Of a stretch of DNA of 64,000 nucleotides, positions 23,660-33,499 are shown piece by piece. The stretch is from Rebecca billardiae RCC1528 (taxonomy: Eukaryota > Haptophyta). Position 1 is the stretch's first letter, and every line of letters begins with the position of its first letter. The notes beneath the pieces were generated by a model that was not told the origin of the DNA, did no database searches, and saw only the letters and a program-made list of their open reading frames with translations. The stretch spans positions 372,001 to 436,000 of the forward strand of contig OZ251243.1 of assembly GCA_965240325.2 (NCBI GenBank), read 5' to 3'. A program made the position numbers and the translations under genes.

Positions 23660-25666
23660 ACGCGCCGCCCCGGGGCGCTGCCAGCCCGGCGGCGCGCGAA
23701 TCGTCGGCGGCGCGTGCGCGGGCAGCAAGGGAAATAGGAGCGAGCTGGGCGTGGCGGCGGCGCGCTCTGTCCACGCCCACGGCCCGAGGGCGAGGGAGGC
23801 GACGGAGGAGGTGTCGTGCGCGTCGGCGGGCGCGTCGGCGGACCACATGCCCGCCGACCCCGCTGATGCGAGCACCGCCGCGCGGAAGATGAGCGAAGCG
23901 AAAGGCGCGTCCGCGTCCGCGGCGGCCGCCGCCTGCGCCGCATCTGCCGCCGCCCGCGCGGCCGCGCGGGCGCCGTCGCCGCCACCGCCGCCGTTGCCGC
24001 CGCCGTCGCCGCCGCCGTCGTCGTCGGCGGCGGCGCCGGCCGCCCCGAGAATGGCCGGCCGCCACACCACGCCGGGCCAGCCCTCGAGTGCGCGCGCCGC
24101 CCCGGCAACCGCCGCCTCGCCGCGCGCCGCGAGCGTGCGCGCACTTGAGCCGCGCGGCAGCGGCCGCGCGGCGGGCGGCGCGGCCTCCAGTGCTGAGCCC
24201 GCCGCCACCGGCGCGCCGAGTCCCGAGCAAGTGCCGCCGTCGGCGGGCGCGCCGTCGTCGGAGGCGGCGCCGCGGACGCGCGCGTGCACAGAGCCCTCCT
24301 GCGCGCGCGGCACCTGCTCGACGCGCACGCGCGCCGCCGGCGTTGCCGTGACGGCGTATCGGCGGCCGCCGCCGCCGCCCGCGGCCGCGTCCGCCGCGCC
24401 GCCCGCGTCGACGACGAGCTCAAGGGTCCAGACGGCGAGCTCGGCGGTGGGCGCGTCGTCGCCGTGCGGGCCCGGCGCGTGGTCGGTGATCACGAGCGAC
24501 CACACGCCCGAGAGCGGCCGCCCGCGCAGCCGCGCGCCGCCCTCGCCGCCCTCGCCGCCCGCGCCGTCCGCGGCGGCTGCGAACGTGCCGACGGGCGCGC
24601 AGCCGGCTGCGGCGCGCGGCGCGGCGCCGCACGCGCGCTGAGCCGGGCAGAGGGCGCAGAGCGCACGCTCGTCGAGCGGCGGGAGCGCGCCGCCCGCGCC
24701 CTCGCCCTCGCCCAGCACGAACTGCAGCACGAGCGCGTCCGCGCCGCGCGCGCCCTCCGCGCCCGCGCCCGCCGCATCCACGCCCGCCGCGGGCGCCGCG
24801 CCGTGAACGGCAGCCGCGCCCGCGGCGCCGGCCGCGAGCAGTGTGAAATTGGCGTCTGGCGCGCCGCGCGCGGCGTCGTTGAGCTCGCGCCAGCGCGCCC
24901 ACGCGTCGTCGCCCGCGCCCTCCGCCGGCGCGGGCGGCACGGGCTGGTGCCGCAGCGTGATGCGCAAGTCCCCCGCGCGCGCGTGCGTCAAGCCGTGAAG
25001 CCTCACAACGGCCGAGCGCACGGTCGCGGCCGCGGCCGCGGCCGCGGGGAGCCCCTCCGGGCGCGCGCGCACGGCGAGCGGCCAGAGGAGCGCGTGCGAG
25101 GCGCAGTGGAAGGCGTGCGGGATCGCGTCGGGCAGCAGCACGCGCGGCACCAGCCGCACCGCGCCCGAGCACTCGCCCAGCGCCGTCGGCGCGCCGAGCG
25201 CGAGCGCGCGCGGCGCGCCCGGCGCCAACTCGGCACATTCGTGCTTAGCGACAGTCGTGAGCGATCGGCCGCCGAGCAGCGCGGCGCTGTCGAGGAGCTG
25301 GTCGCCGCCGTCGCCGAGGAGGACGAGCATCGAGTGCGTGCCCGCGCGCGCGGGCAGCGAGCCCGAGAGCACCGGCGTCCAGCCGTTGTACTGCACGTCG
25401 TATTTCTGCAGCTGCCGGCCCTGGCTAGTGTCGGCTGCGACGGCGGCGGCGGCGCCGACGTCGGCCGCGGCGGCGGACGGCGCGGAGGCGGGCGCGTTGA
25501 GCGTGATGGCCGCGCGGTCGCAGCCGCCGTCGCAGCCGAACGACGCGGTGCTCAGCGCGCCGCCGCGCCGCGTGAACTTGACCGCCACGCCGTCGATGAA
25601 GACGCCGAGCGCGTCGCCCGCGCCGGCGGCGGCTGAGCCCGCGGCCGAGCCGCCGGCGCGCTGCGA

Positions 25667-25697
<31 letters not shown>

Positions 25698-26212
25698 AAT
25701 TCCTCGGAGGCGAGGACGAGCGAGAGCTCGACGATGGCGTCCTCGCGCAGGGTGAAGCCGAAGCGCAGCCACGCCACGTCGATCAGCGGCTCGGCGAACG
25801 CGCGCGCGGCGGCGGGCCAGCCCTCGTGCGCGGCGGCCGCCTTGACAGTCGCGTGCGCCGCGTCTGCGTCCCAGCAGATGGTGCCCGAGGCCTCGGGGTT
25901 GTCGTTCGGGCCGGCGGCGGCGGAGGCGAAGCCCGTCGAGAGGATCACGCCCGACTCCACGCCGACCGAGCCGCGCCCGTCCTCGAAGAAGGCGAGCTGC
26001 TGCGGCGCAAAGCCGCCCGCGCTCACCGGCACCTCCGAGTCAGGCGCCAGCTCGACGCCCGCGCCGACGAGCGCGCTCGCGAGGTCGCGCGCCGAGCCGA
26101 AAGGGCGGGTCCGGAGTGCTGCGGCGGGATGCGCGCACGCAGCCAGCGCGCACGCGAGCCAGCCGCCGCCGCCGAGGCGGCGGCGTCGCGGCGCGAGACA
26201 GCCGCTGCCCAT
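16247..26212 (-). CDS. Giant multipass membrane protein with secreted ectodomain
   Basis: One uninterrupted frame of 3321 residues. It starts with a signal peptide (MGSGCLAPRRRR then a Leu/Ala core ending AHPAAA). Residues about 35-260 resemble the choice-of-anchor L domain (FEDGRGSVGVESGVILSTGFAS, ASEEFAAA). About 405-600 resembles a proprotein-convertase P domain (LHGLTHARAGDLRITLRHQP, then GVWSLVITDHAPG). A large Ala/Gly-rich ectodomain reaches about 1130, then roughly a dozen hydrophobic segments to about 2705. The cytoplasmic part has a Pro-rich linker, a PH-like region (about 2857-3060, ending with WIRCVCDSSEEALCWLAGLH), and a tail with Gly/His repeats and two PPALxTWxxRHD motifs. Long Ala-Asp dipeptide runs occur in the ectodomain loops. 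Strand choice rests on these motifs; opposite-strand frames are shadows. Function unknown; introns cannot be excluded. Confidence 0.75.
16570..16660 (-). repeat. Coding minisatellite, Gly4-Ala-His units
   Basis: Four to five direct units of about 18 bp in the C-terminal tail of the giant protein, reading AHGGGG on the minus strand. A second coding repeat lies at about 17155-17220 (GGGHAAR units). Confidence 0.85.
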
Positions 26213-27204
26213 GCTGGGCAGGCTCGGCCGATGAACGGTGCAAGCAGAGCCGAAAGAAAGTGAGCAAGGGCCGCCGCGCTGCCGCTTTCAGCTTGCTAAT
26301 GTGATGCACGGTTTTGGCCCAAAGTGGACGAAAGTCGAGTATCTGCTCGTCCCAAAAGTTTACCCGCATAGATGCCGTAACGGCCGGCGGCATCTCGCGC
26401 GCACGATGGCGGACTTCAAGCCCGCCCGGGCTGGGCCCATCAAGACCGGAAGGAGCCAAGGCCAAGTGGCGCCGCGCGCTCGCGCGCTGGCTGCTTCGCC
26501 GTCAGCGGGGAGGTCGCAAGAGTACCTGGCTCACTCGCGGTCGCCCTGTTGCCGAGCCTGCGCGCGCTCGCAAGCCCTTGCAGGCGCGCTCCCAAGTACA
26601 AGCACCGGGCCGGCAGCTTATGACCGCGCAGGGCCCATCGCGCCTGCAAGGGCTTGCGCGTGCGTCCTGCGTCTCTCCCTCGCCGCAGAGACCATGCCCC
26701 GTCCGAAAGCCATTCCGCATGGCTTGCCGCCAGCCGGCGCGCGGCGGTGGCGCATGCAGCACAGGATGGCTGGCTGCCAAGTGCATGCGCCCTGCAAGGG
26801 CTGCTCCGCGGGCCGACTAACGGATCCACAACGCCAACGTGCGCGGCTGGACCCGGCCACGCGTCCTCCGTGCGCGCATAGGTGCGCGTCCTCGCGTGCC
26901 TCTGCAGTCTGGATGGGCGTCGTCATGCGCACGCCTCGTCGTGCCTGCACGCCGTCGATTCGCGTTACAATTTGATGAGCGATCATCGATGAATCGATGA
27001 CAGACAGGACTAGCGGCATGCAACAAAAGATTACGGAATGGCCCTTTTACCCCGCTTGAGCATACTTCACAGAATCAGCCTTCGTCGGTACAGTAATGTC
27101 GTACAATATTGTAAGGTACCCACCCGCCCGAGCGTCGCGGGACCCGCTCGGGCGATCCCGAGGGAGGCCGACCTGCCCGGTGCGGGGGCCACGGGCGTCG
27201 CCCC
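26213..27204. promoter_or_regulatory. Divergent intergenic region with a perfect 20 bp inverted repeat
   Basis: Separates the start of the giant membrane protein (minus) from the MFS transporter (plus) and should hold both promoters. Arms at 26569-26588 and 26639-26658 are perfect reverse complements (CGCAAGCCCTTGCAGGCGCG) with a 50 bp loop; a third, partial copy of the core lies near 26788. No convincing gene. Confidence 0.5.
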
Positions 27205-29608
27205 ATGCCGGCGGCGACGGCGACGCACGCGGCCACACCGGTGCCGTGGGGCCCGGTGGGCGTGGTGATCGCGTGCATCTTCGCCGACGCGCTCAAGATG
27301 ATGCTCGTCTTCCCCTTCCTCCCCTTCATGGTGCGCGACCTTCTCGGCACCGGGGCGGAGAGCGCGGTCGCGACGTACGCGGGCCTGCTCGCGGGCGCGT
27401 ACAAGATCGGGCAGTTCGTGCTCGCGCCGGCGTTCGGCTACTTCGCCGACGCGTTCGGCCGCCGGCCGCCCATGCTCATCGCGATGGCCATCGGCCCCGT
27501 CATGCTCGTCCTCTTTGCGACCGCGCCGACCTTCCGCCTCGCGTTTGTCTGGCGGCTGCTGCAGGGCGCGGTCTCGGGCAGCGTGACGGTGGGCAAGGTG
27601 TACCTCGCCGACGTGACGGACGCGTCGAACGAGGCGCGCGTCTTCTCGTACGTCGGCCTCGCCATGGGCCTCGGCGTCGTCGTCGGCCCGACGATCGGCG
27701 GCCTGCTCGCCCGGCCGTGCGTGCAGTACCCCGGCGTGGCGCTCTTCGACCCGGCGCGCACGCCGAGCGGCCGGCTGTTCTCGCGCTTCCCGTACCTGCT
27801 GCCGTGCCTCTGCTCGGTCGCGTGCTCGCTCACCAACCTCGTCAGCTCGTGGTTCCTCCTTAAGGAGAGCCACCCCGAGTTCAGGCGCGTGGGCGGCGGC
27901 TGGCGAGCGCAGCGGCGGCGCGCCGCTCCGAGGGGAGGGCGCGAGCTGAGGGCGGCGGCGGCGCTGGACGACTCGGACAGCGGGGGACGCGGCACGCTCG
28001 CGCGCGTGCAGGAGCCGCTGCTGCCGCAGAGCATGCGCGGCGGCGGCGCGCCCGCCGCCGCCGCACCCGTCGTCGCGGGGCTCGAGCGCGCAGACTCTGC
28101 GGCGTCGGAGCCGCTGCCGCCGCAGGCGCGCTGCGGCCCGCCGCCACCGCTCTCCGGCGGCGGCGGCAGCAGCGCCGAGCTGCTGGGCGGCGGTGCGGCG
28201 GTGCACCCGGCGCCGGGCGTGGCGTCGCTCCCGCCGCACCGCGCCTCGCTGCGCTCCGCCGCCCGCTCGCGCACCGTCGCCGCCGAGGGCCCCGGCTCCG
28301 CCGCGGCGCTCGCGCAGAGCGAGGCCATGCGCCTCGTGCGCCGCTCACTCTCACGCACGTCCACGCAGCCGGGGCTGCTGCTGCAGCGCGGCGAGTCGTC
28401 GCTGGACATCATCGACATCAACCCGGCGCAGGCGTCGGACTGGCTGCGGCAGGAGGGCGAGCGGCCGACCACGCTCCCGCTCGTCGCCGCACGACAGCTC
28501 GTGCGCGGAATCTCGAGGCTCACCATCGCCGCGCTCGCCGGCGGCGCCGAGCACGGCGGCGGCGCCGCCGCCGGCGCGCCAGCCTGTGCCTTGGCCGAGG
28601 ATGGCGCGGCGCCGGCCAAGGCGCACCAGGCGGGTGGCGTCGGCGCCGACGCGTCGGCGGCGGACGGCGTGCCGCCCGCGAGCGCCGAGCAGAACGGCGC
28701 CGCCGCCGGCGCGGCCGCCGCGCGGCAGCGGTGGCGGCTGTTCTGGACTCTGCAGACGATCCAAGTGCTCTTTACTCTATCGGGCAACGGGCTGGCGGAA
28801 GTCCTGCCGGTCCGGATGTCCGCGCCGCCCAAGCACGGCGGGTACGCGCTCTCGGCGCGCGAGATCGGCGCGACGCAGGCGGTGGGCGGGCTCGCGCTGC
28901 TCCTCGTCGTGCTCTGCGTCTTCTTCCGCTTCGTCAAAATGGTGGGCGCGGTGCGCGCGCTGCACACCGGACTTTTCGCAAACGCACTCGTCTTTGGGTT
29001 TCCTCTCGGGGTCGACGTGTTCGTGGCGGCGCACGGCGCGCCCGGCACGCCGGGCGGGCCCGGGCGCCGCGCGCTGGCGGTGGTGTTTGCGCTCACGTGG
29101 GCGGTGCGCGCCTTCTCGCTCAACACGGTGCGCGCGCGCGCGCGCGCCGCTCGGCTGCGTGCGTCCGCGCGCCGCCGGCGCCGCACTGCCCGCCCGCGCC
29201 CGAGTCGTCAGCCCTTCCGAAGAGGCACGCGGGCGCGCCGCCGCGCGTCGCGTTGGCCTCCGACGCCTCGTGCTCCCCGGCGCGCCTGCGCCCGCGCCGC
29301 GCGTCCCCGCCGCACAGTCCAACTCGTGCTCCGTGCTGCTCTCGAAGGGGTGCCTGCCGCGCTCGATGCTCGGCTTTGGGCTCGGCGTGAACCAAGCGGC
29401 CTCCTCTTTGGGCAACGCCCTGGGGCCGGTGCTGTCAGGATGGCTGTATACGGCCGCGCTCGACCTGGGCCCACGGCTGCCGCCCTGCCTGGCGCAGGGG
29501 CGGCTGTACTTTGTGCTGGGCGGAGGGATCGCGCTGCTGTCGAGCGCGTGCGCGTGCCTGCTCCCGCCGTGGCCGTGGGAGCGAGCCGCCGAGCCCGGCG
29601 CGTGTTAA
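27205..29608 (+). CDS. Major facilitator transporter, ZIFL-like
   Basis: Two exons, 27205-29127 and 29318-29608, joined by a GTGCGC...ACAG intron, give 737 residues. The N-terminal half has six membrane segments and the MFS loop 2-3 signature GYFADAFGRRPP, with FADALKMMLVFPFLPFMVRDL as in plant ZIFL and fungal ZRT-like drug/H+ antiporters. A long cytoplasmic loop (about residues 228-500) is Ser/Arg/Ala-rich and low-complexity, then six more segments follow, the last ones in exon 2 (FGLGVNQAASSLGNALGPVLSGWLY). MFS antiporters move small solutes or metal chelates; the substrate is unknown. The intron is phase 0 and the exon 2 frame gives the expected last two helices, which supports the splice. 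Confidence 0.88.
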
Positions 29609-30282
29609 AGCGTCAGGGCGCCCGCGGCCGGAGAGAGTAGAGGCGCGCGAGCGCACTGGCGCGTGTCCGCCGCGCCTGCGGACCTTGTAGTTCGGGAAGA
29701 ACGGCGGTGACCCGCTCAGCGTTGCTGCCATCGTTGCTGCTGCCACTGATGGCGCGCTCGCGGCACGAGTGGTCGTCGGCCCGGCGGAAGCCGACCGCCC
29801 TGCTGAGTGCTGTCGCTCGGACGATCTCCCGGGGACAGGACCGTCCGGCAGAGTGCCGAACAAATGGCGACGGACTGCCGACGAGTAATACCCTGACGAC
29901 GTCGACGACGACAACAACGCGACATCCACCATGGCGACCAACATCAACGTGCTCACACCACTGCCACTGCTGCAAGCTTCGACCAGTACCACTACAGACG
30001 AATCAGGAGAGCTGCGCCCTCGTGCCTGTGTCTTTTTAAAATCATAGATAGACGAATTAGTATGCGCGCGAGTTCCGCTGTGCGCGCCTGTGCCCCCTCG
30101 AGCCCGCGAGCCACCGGACTGGACGATCCGACGATGGATCCGACCAACCGTGGCCGAGCAACCGCGCGAGGAGGGTGCGGGCTCAGACCAACACGCACGC
30201 CGCGCAGCTGCGCCTCGCAACGCTCGGCGGCGCCCTCGCTGTAAGCAGCTGCTGCAGCGTCGACCCTCGTCACGCCGTGCCG
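29609..30282. other. Intergenic with a fragment of the transposon end
   Basis: About 29991-30048 is the reverse complement of the left subterminal region of the 37786-41116 transposon (37803-37862), identical over about 39 bases. From 30172 on, the sequence belongs to the duplicated ARM-BTB unit. Confidence 0.65.
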
Positions 30283-32172
30283 ATGCCGTCCAGTGCCGCA
30301 TCGGCGCTGCTCGCCGAGGCAAAGGCGCGCGCAGTGAAGATGCGCGCCCCGCCAATATGCGCCAAGGTATTGAGCACACTGCTCGCAGCGCTGCGTGCCG
30401 AGCTTCTGGACAGGGAGGAGGTGATCACGGCGCTCGTCCCTTTCGCCGCTTATTCAGTGCTGTATTTCGGTGACCAGGAGATCATCGATTCGCAGGCTCT
30501 GCCGGGGCTGGTGCAGCTCGCGTCCAGCGGCACCGCCGAGGTGCAGGCGGCTGCGCTGCGCGCCATCTGCGTTTTGTCTAGCATGAGATCGGGTGATGAT
30601 GTGTGCGGGATACGCGCCGGGTTCGAGTCCCTTGGCCTCATCCCGCTGCTCGTGTCGCTGCTGCGGTCGCAGGACGAGGGCGTGCAGCACCCGGCTGCTG
30701 GCGCGCTGCGCATGCTTGCAGATGATCCGCACCATGCGATCATTGAGTCGGGCGCGATCCCGCCGCTCGTGTCGCTGCTCCGATCTCCAAACGAGGACGT
30801 GCAGGTTTCGGCGGCATCGGCCCTACACGAAGCGGTCGAAAGTCTACCACTCGAGGATGGCCTGGCGGAGATGTGTGAAGCACTCGTGGAAGCGGGCGCG
30901 ATCCAGCCGCTCGTGACACTGCTGGGGGATCCTCGCGTGTGCTTGCACAAGCTGGCAGCAGGCATTTTCAGCGAAACGGCCCATGAGGAGTTGGTGCGGG
31001 CGCAGCTCATCGAGGCGGGCGGCATACAGCCGCTCGTGGCGCTGCTCGGCTCTGCAGATGCTGGCGTGCAGCACGCTGCAGCAAATGCAGTCCGCATGTG
31101 CGCCAGTGACTCGGAAGCGACATGCCGCTCGATCGTGAGCCACGGGCTCTGTGAGCGCCTCGTGCCCCTGCTGCTGGGCGTGTGCGATGGCTCTGCGCAC
31201 GTGTGGACGTTTGCAGTGGAAGCGCTGGCGCACGTCATTGAGCAGCCCGGCGCGCACCGAGCAGACATTGCACGCGCGCCTGGGCTGGTCAGCGCGCTGC
31301 AGCACGCGCTGCACAGCTGTGACGTGCTCATCGCAGACAATGCCCCTGGTATTCATGCAAGGGCGGCAATTGCACGCGCGCAACAATTTGCTGCGCTGCG
31401 CGCTCTCAAGGGCCTGCTATGCTGCAATAACGACGATCTGCTGCACCGCGCGTGCGCCTCCGCAGGCAAGGCACACACACAGCTCGCCGACAGCGAGGCT
31501 GAGCTGCGCCGCTCGCACGCGCGGCTGTGCTCGCTGGGCGACACGGTGGGCGAGCCCACGCGGCAGCACGACGTGGTGCTGCGGTGCGCGGACGGCACCG
31601 AGCTGGGCGCGAGCCGGCTGCTGCTGGCGCAGCACTCGCAGTACTACGAGCGGCAGCTGGGCGGCGGACTGGCGGAGGGCAGCCAGCGCGAGCTGGCCGC
31701 TGACCCTGACTTCAGCTCGGCAGCGCACGAGGCGCTGCTGCGCCAGCTGCACTCGGCGGGCGTGGCGCCGCTGCCGGACGAGACGTCCGTGCTGCTCGAG
31801 CTGGCCCGGCTGGCGTGCAAGCTGCTGCCACCGCCACCACCCGAGGGCTCGGAGGCGCCCGCTGCCGATGCGGCCGGTGACGTGCTTGTGGACGTGGCGC
31901 TTCGCTGCGAGGACGCGCTGCTCGCCGGGCTGGACGTGGACAACTGCCTCGACCTGCTGCGGCACGCCAAGGCGATGGGCGGGTGTCCGCGGCTCACAGA
32001 GGCCGTGCGCGCGCTCGCCAGGGAGCAGGTCGAAACACTCACGAAGCAGGAACGCTGGGCTTCGTTCAAGCGAGAGGACCCCGCCGAGGCGCTCGAGCTG
32101 ATGGAGACGCTGGCGTTGGACATGGCCAACCCTGGCCGCATGCCGTCCAGCAAGCGCAAGCGGCGATCATGA
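30172..32172 (+). repeat. 2.0 kb tandem gene duplication, unit 1
   Basis: Matches 33390-35389 in the same orientation, including about 110 bases upstream of the start codon and up to the stop codon. Downstream sequences then diverge. The 1.2 kb spacer (32173-33389) is not duplicated. Confidence 0.9.
30283..32172 (+). CDS. ARM-repeat BTB protein, paralogue A
   Basis: 629 residues from the first ATG in frame; the frame is open further upstream but only from GTG. Residues about 25-410 form consecutive armadillo repeats, such as GAIPPLVSLLRSPNEDVQVSAASALHEA and GGIQPLVALLGSADAGVQHAAANAV. About 430-580 is a BTB/POZ-like domain starting RQHDVVLRCADGTELGASRLLLAQHSQYYERQL. The end SSKRKRRS is a basic nuclear signal. 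This ARM plus BTB order is found in plant ARIA-type proteins, which act as adaptors for cullin-3 ubiquitin ligases; the same role is inferred here. Its twin starts at 33500 and has exactly the same length. Confidence 0.88.
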   Translation: MPSSAASALLAEAKARAVKMRAPPICAKVLSTLLAALRAELLDREEVITALVPFAAYSVLYFGDQEIIDSQALPGLVQLASSGTAEVQAAALRAICVLSSMRSGDDVCGIRAGFESLGLIPLLVSLLRSQDEGVQHPAAGALRMLADDPHHAIIESGAIPPLVSLLRSPNEDVQVSAASALHEAVESLPLEDGLAEMCEALVEAGAIQPLVTLLGDPRVCLHKLAAGIFSETAHEELVRAQLIEAGGIQPLVALLGSADAGVQHAAANAVRMCASDSEATCRSIVSHGLCERLVPLLLGVCDGSAHVWTFAVEALAHVIEQPGAHRADIARAPGLVSALQHALHSCDVLIADNAPGIHARAAIARAQQFAALRALKGLLCCNNDDLLHRACASAGKAHTQLADSEAELRRSHARLCSLGDTVGEPTRQHDVVLRCADGTELGASRLLLAQHSQYYERQLGGGLAEGSQRELAADPDFSSAAHEALLRQLHSAGVAPLPDETSVLLELARLACKLLPPPPPEGSEAPAADAAGDVLVDVALRCEDALLAGLDVDNCLDLLRHAKAMGGCPRLTEAVRALAREQVETLTKQERWASFKREDPAEALELMETLALDMANPGRMPSSKRKRRS

Positions 32173-33389
32173 AGCGCAGCAGCCGCTGCTGCGGCCCGCT
32201 GTGCCGCTGTGGACGTGCGCGGCTGCGTGCGGTGTGGACGTGCGTGCGGTTTGGATTTGCTGCGTGTAACTGCCATTCGACGTCAACACTCTTCTCTGTC
32301 TCTTGGCAGGGATCTGGGATGCTGGTGAGGGGTGGGCATTGCCGGCGACCATTTGCCCATGTGCAACTGTGCGCTGGGCCAGCGGCTGACAACCGCCACC
32401 GCGCCAGGTAAGCAGGTTCGCCCATCCCCACTGCCCTGGGCGTCAGGCAGCAGTCGTCGTCTTTGCGTCGTCAGCATCGTCGTCGTCGTCGTCATTGATT
32501 TGCCGCTGGGCGCTGGCGACATGAAGCGTGCTGATGACTGATGCGCCCATTAAGGGTGTGGCCTGAGTCAGTAGCTCGACTGACAGTCTGCGGTTGCCCT
32601 TGTCGTCGGTTTCAGGTTCAGCGAGCAACGCCCGTGCCCGGCGTCCGTGGCGGTGAGCTACCGGACATTACAGGGGGGTCCAGATGGTGGGCCCCACTTT
32701 GGCGGTGGCTGGCCAGGTAGTGCGGCACGTCCGTGCCTCTGGACGGGCATTGAGCGGTGGCGAGGTCGCCAAATGGCGTGGCGTGGTCCCAGACAAGGTT
32801 GTTACTAGTCCTGATCAGCTTGCTAGCCATGCCGGTCGTTGATCACCCTGCCGTTGACAGGCGCGCACACGCCAAACGTATTCGCACGGCAGCCGTGTCG
32901 GACGGCGGTCGCACGACTACCGCGCAGCCAACCTTGCTCGTCAGATCCACGGCTTGTAGGGTCAGATGGACCATTGCCAGGCATGCACCGTCGCAATGCA
33001 TGCCCCAGAGGGCAGTATGACCGTCAGAACGGTGATCCTGGCCGCTACCTGCCCATCCTTCTCATGCGCAACCTCACCGGCGCGCCGGTCGTACGGGGTC
33101 GTGGACGTGGACGTGAGAGTGGTCGAAAAGTCGGAAGGGAAGCTGTCACTCACGCGCACGCGCTCGTACGGCGACGCCGACCTGCCTACGCCACGCCCCA
33201 GTGACCGGGCCGTGGCGCTGGGGCCTTAGATCGCGTTGGGACGGGCATTCACGCCCGCCATGGCTTCCCTTCCGAAGTGGGAAACTTCATCTGGCCCCCC
33301 CTGTAAGGTCCCGGACCACTCGGACCAGGCGTCGGAACCAAGGCCGCGCGACCCAGGTGGCCGGGCCTGACGACGCCCTCCACACGGAC
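32173..33389. other. Spacer between the duplicated genes
   Basis: No supported gene. It is not part of the duplication, so it marks an unequal insertion or the original intergenic DNA. Some short frames exist but lack protein features. Confidence 0.5.
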
Positions 33390-33499
33390 AGGGTGCGGGC
33401 TAGACCAACACGCACGCCGCGCAGCTGCGCCTCGCAACGCTCGGCGGCGCCCTCGCTGTAAGCAGCTGCTGCAGCGTCGACCCTCGTCGCGCCGTGCCG

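Noticed and set aside
17027-24641. Very long plus-strand frames (up to 1463 codons) opposite the giant membrane protein
   Set aside because: They are Arg/Ala/Pro-rich mirror products of extreme GC; the minus strand alone has a signal peptide, domain motifs and membrane segments.
30175-30282. N-terminal extension of the ARM-BTB protein A (and its counterpart at 33494)
   Set aside because: Begins at GTG; the first ATG in both copies (30283 and 33500) gives equal 629-residue proteins.
30621-30633. GGGTTCGAGTCCC, a perfect tRNA B-box/T-loop match
   Set aside because: It lies in the ARM-BTB coding frame, with no cloverleaf around it, and the paralogue differs there.
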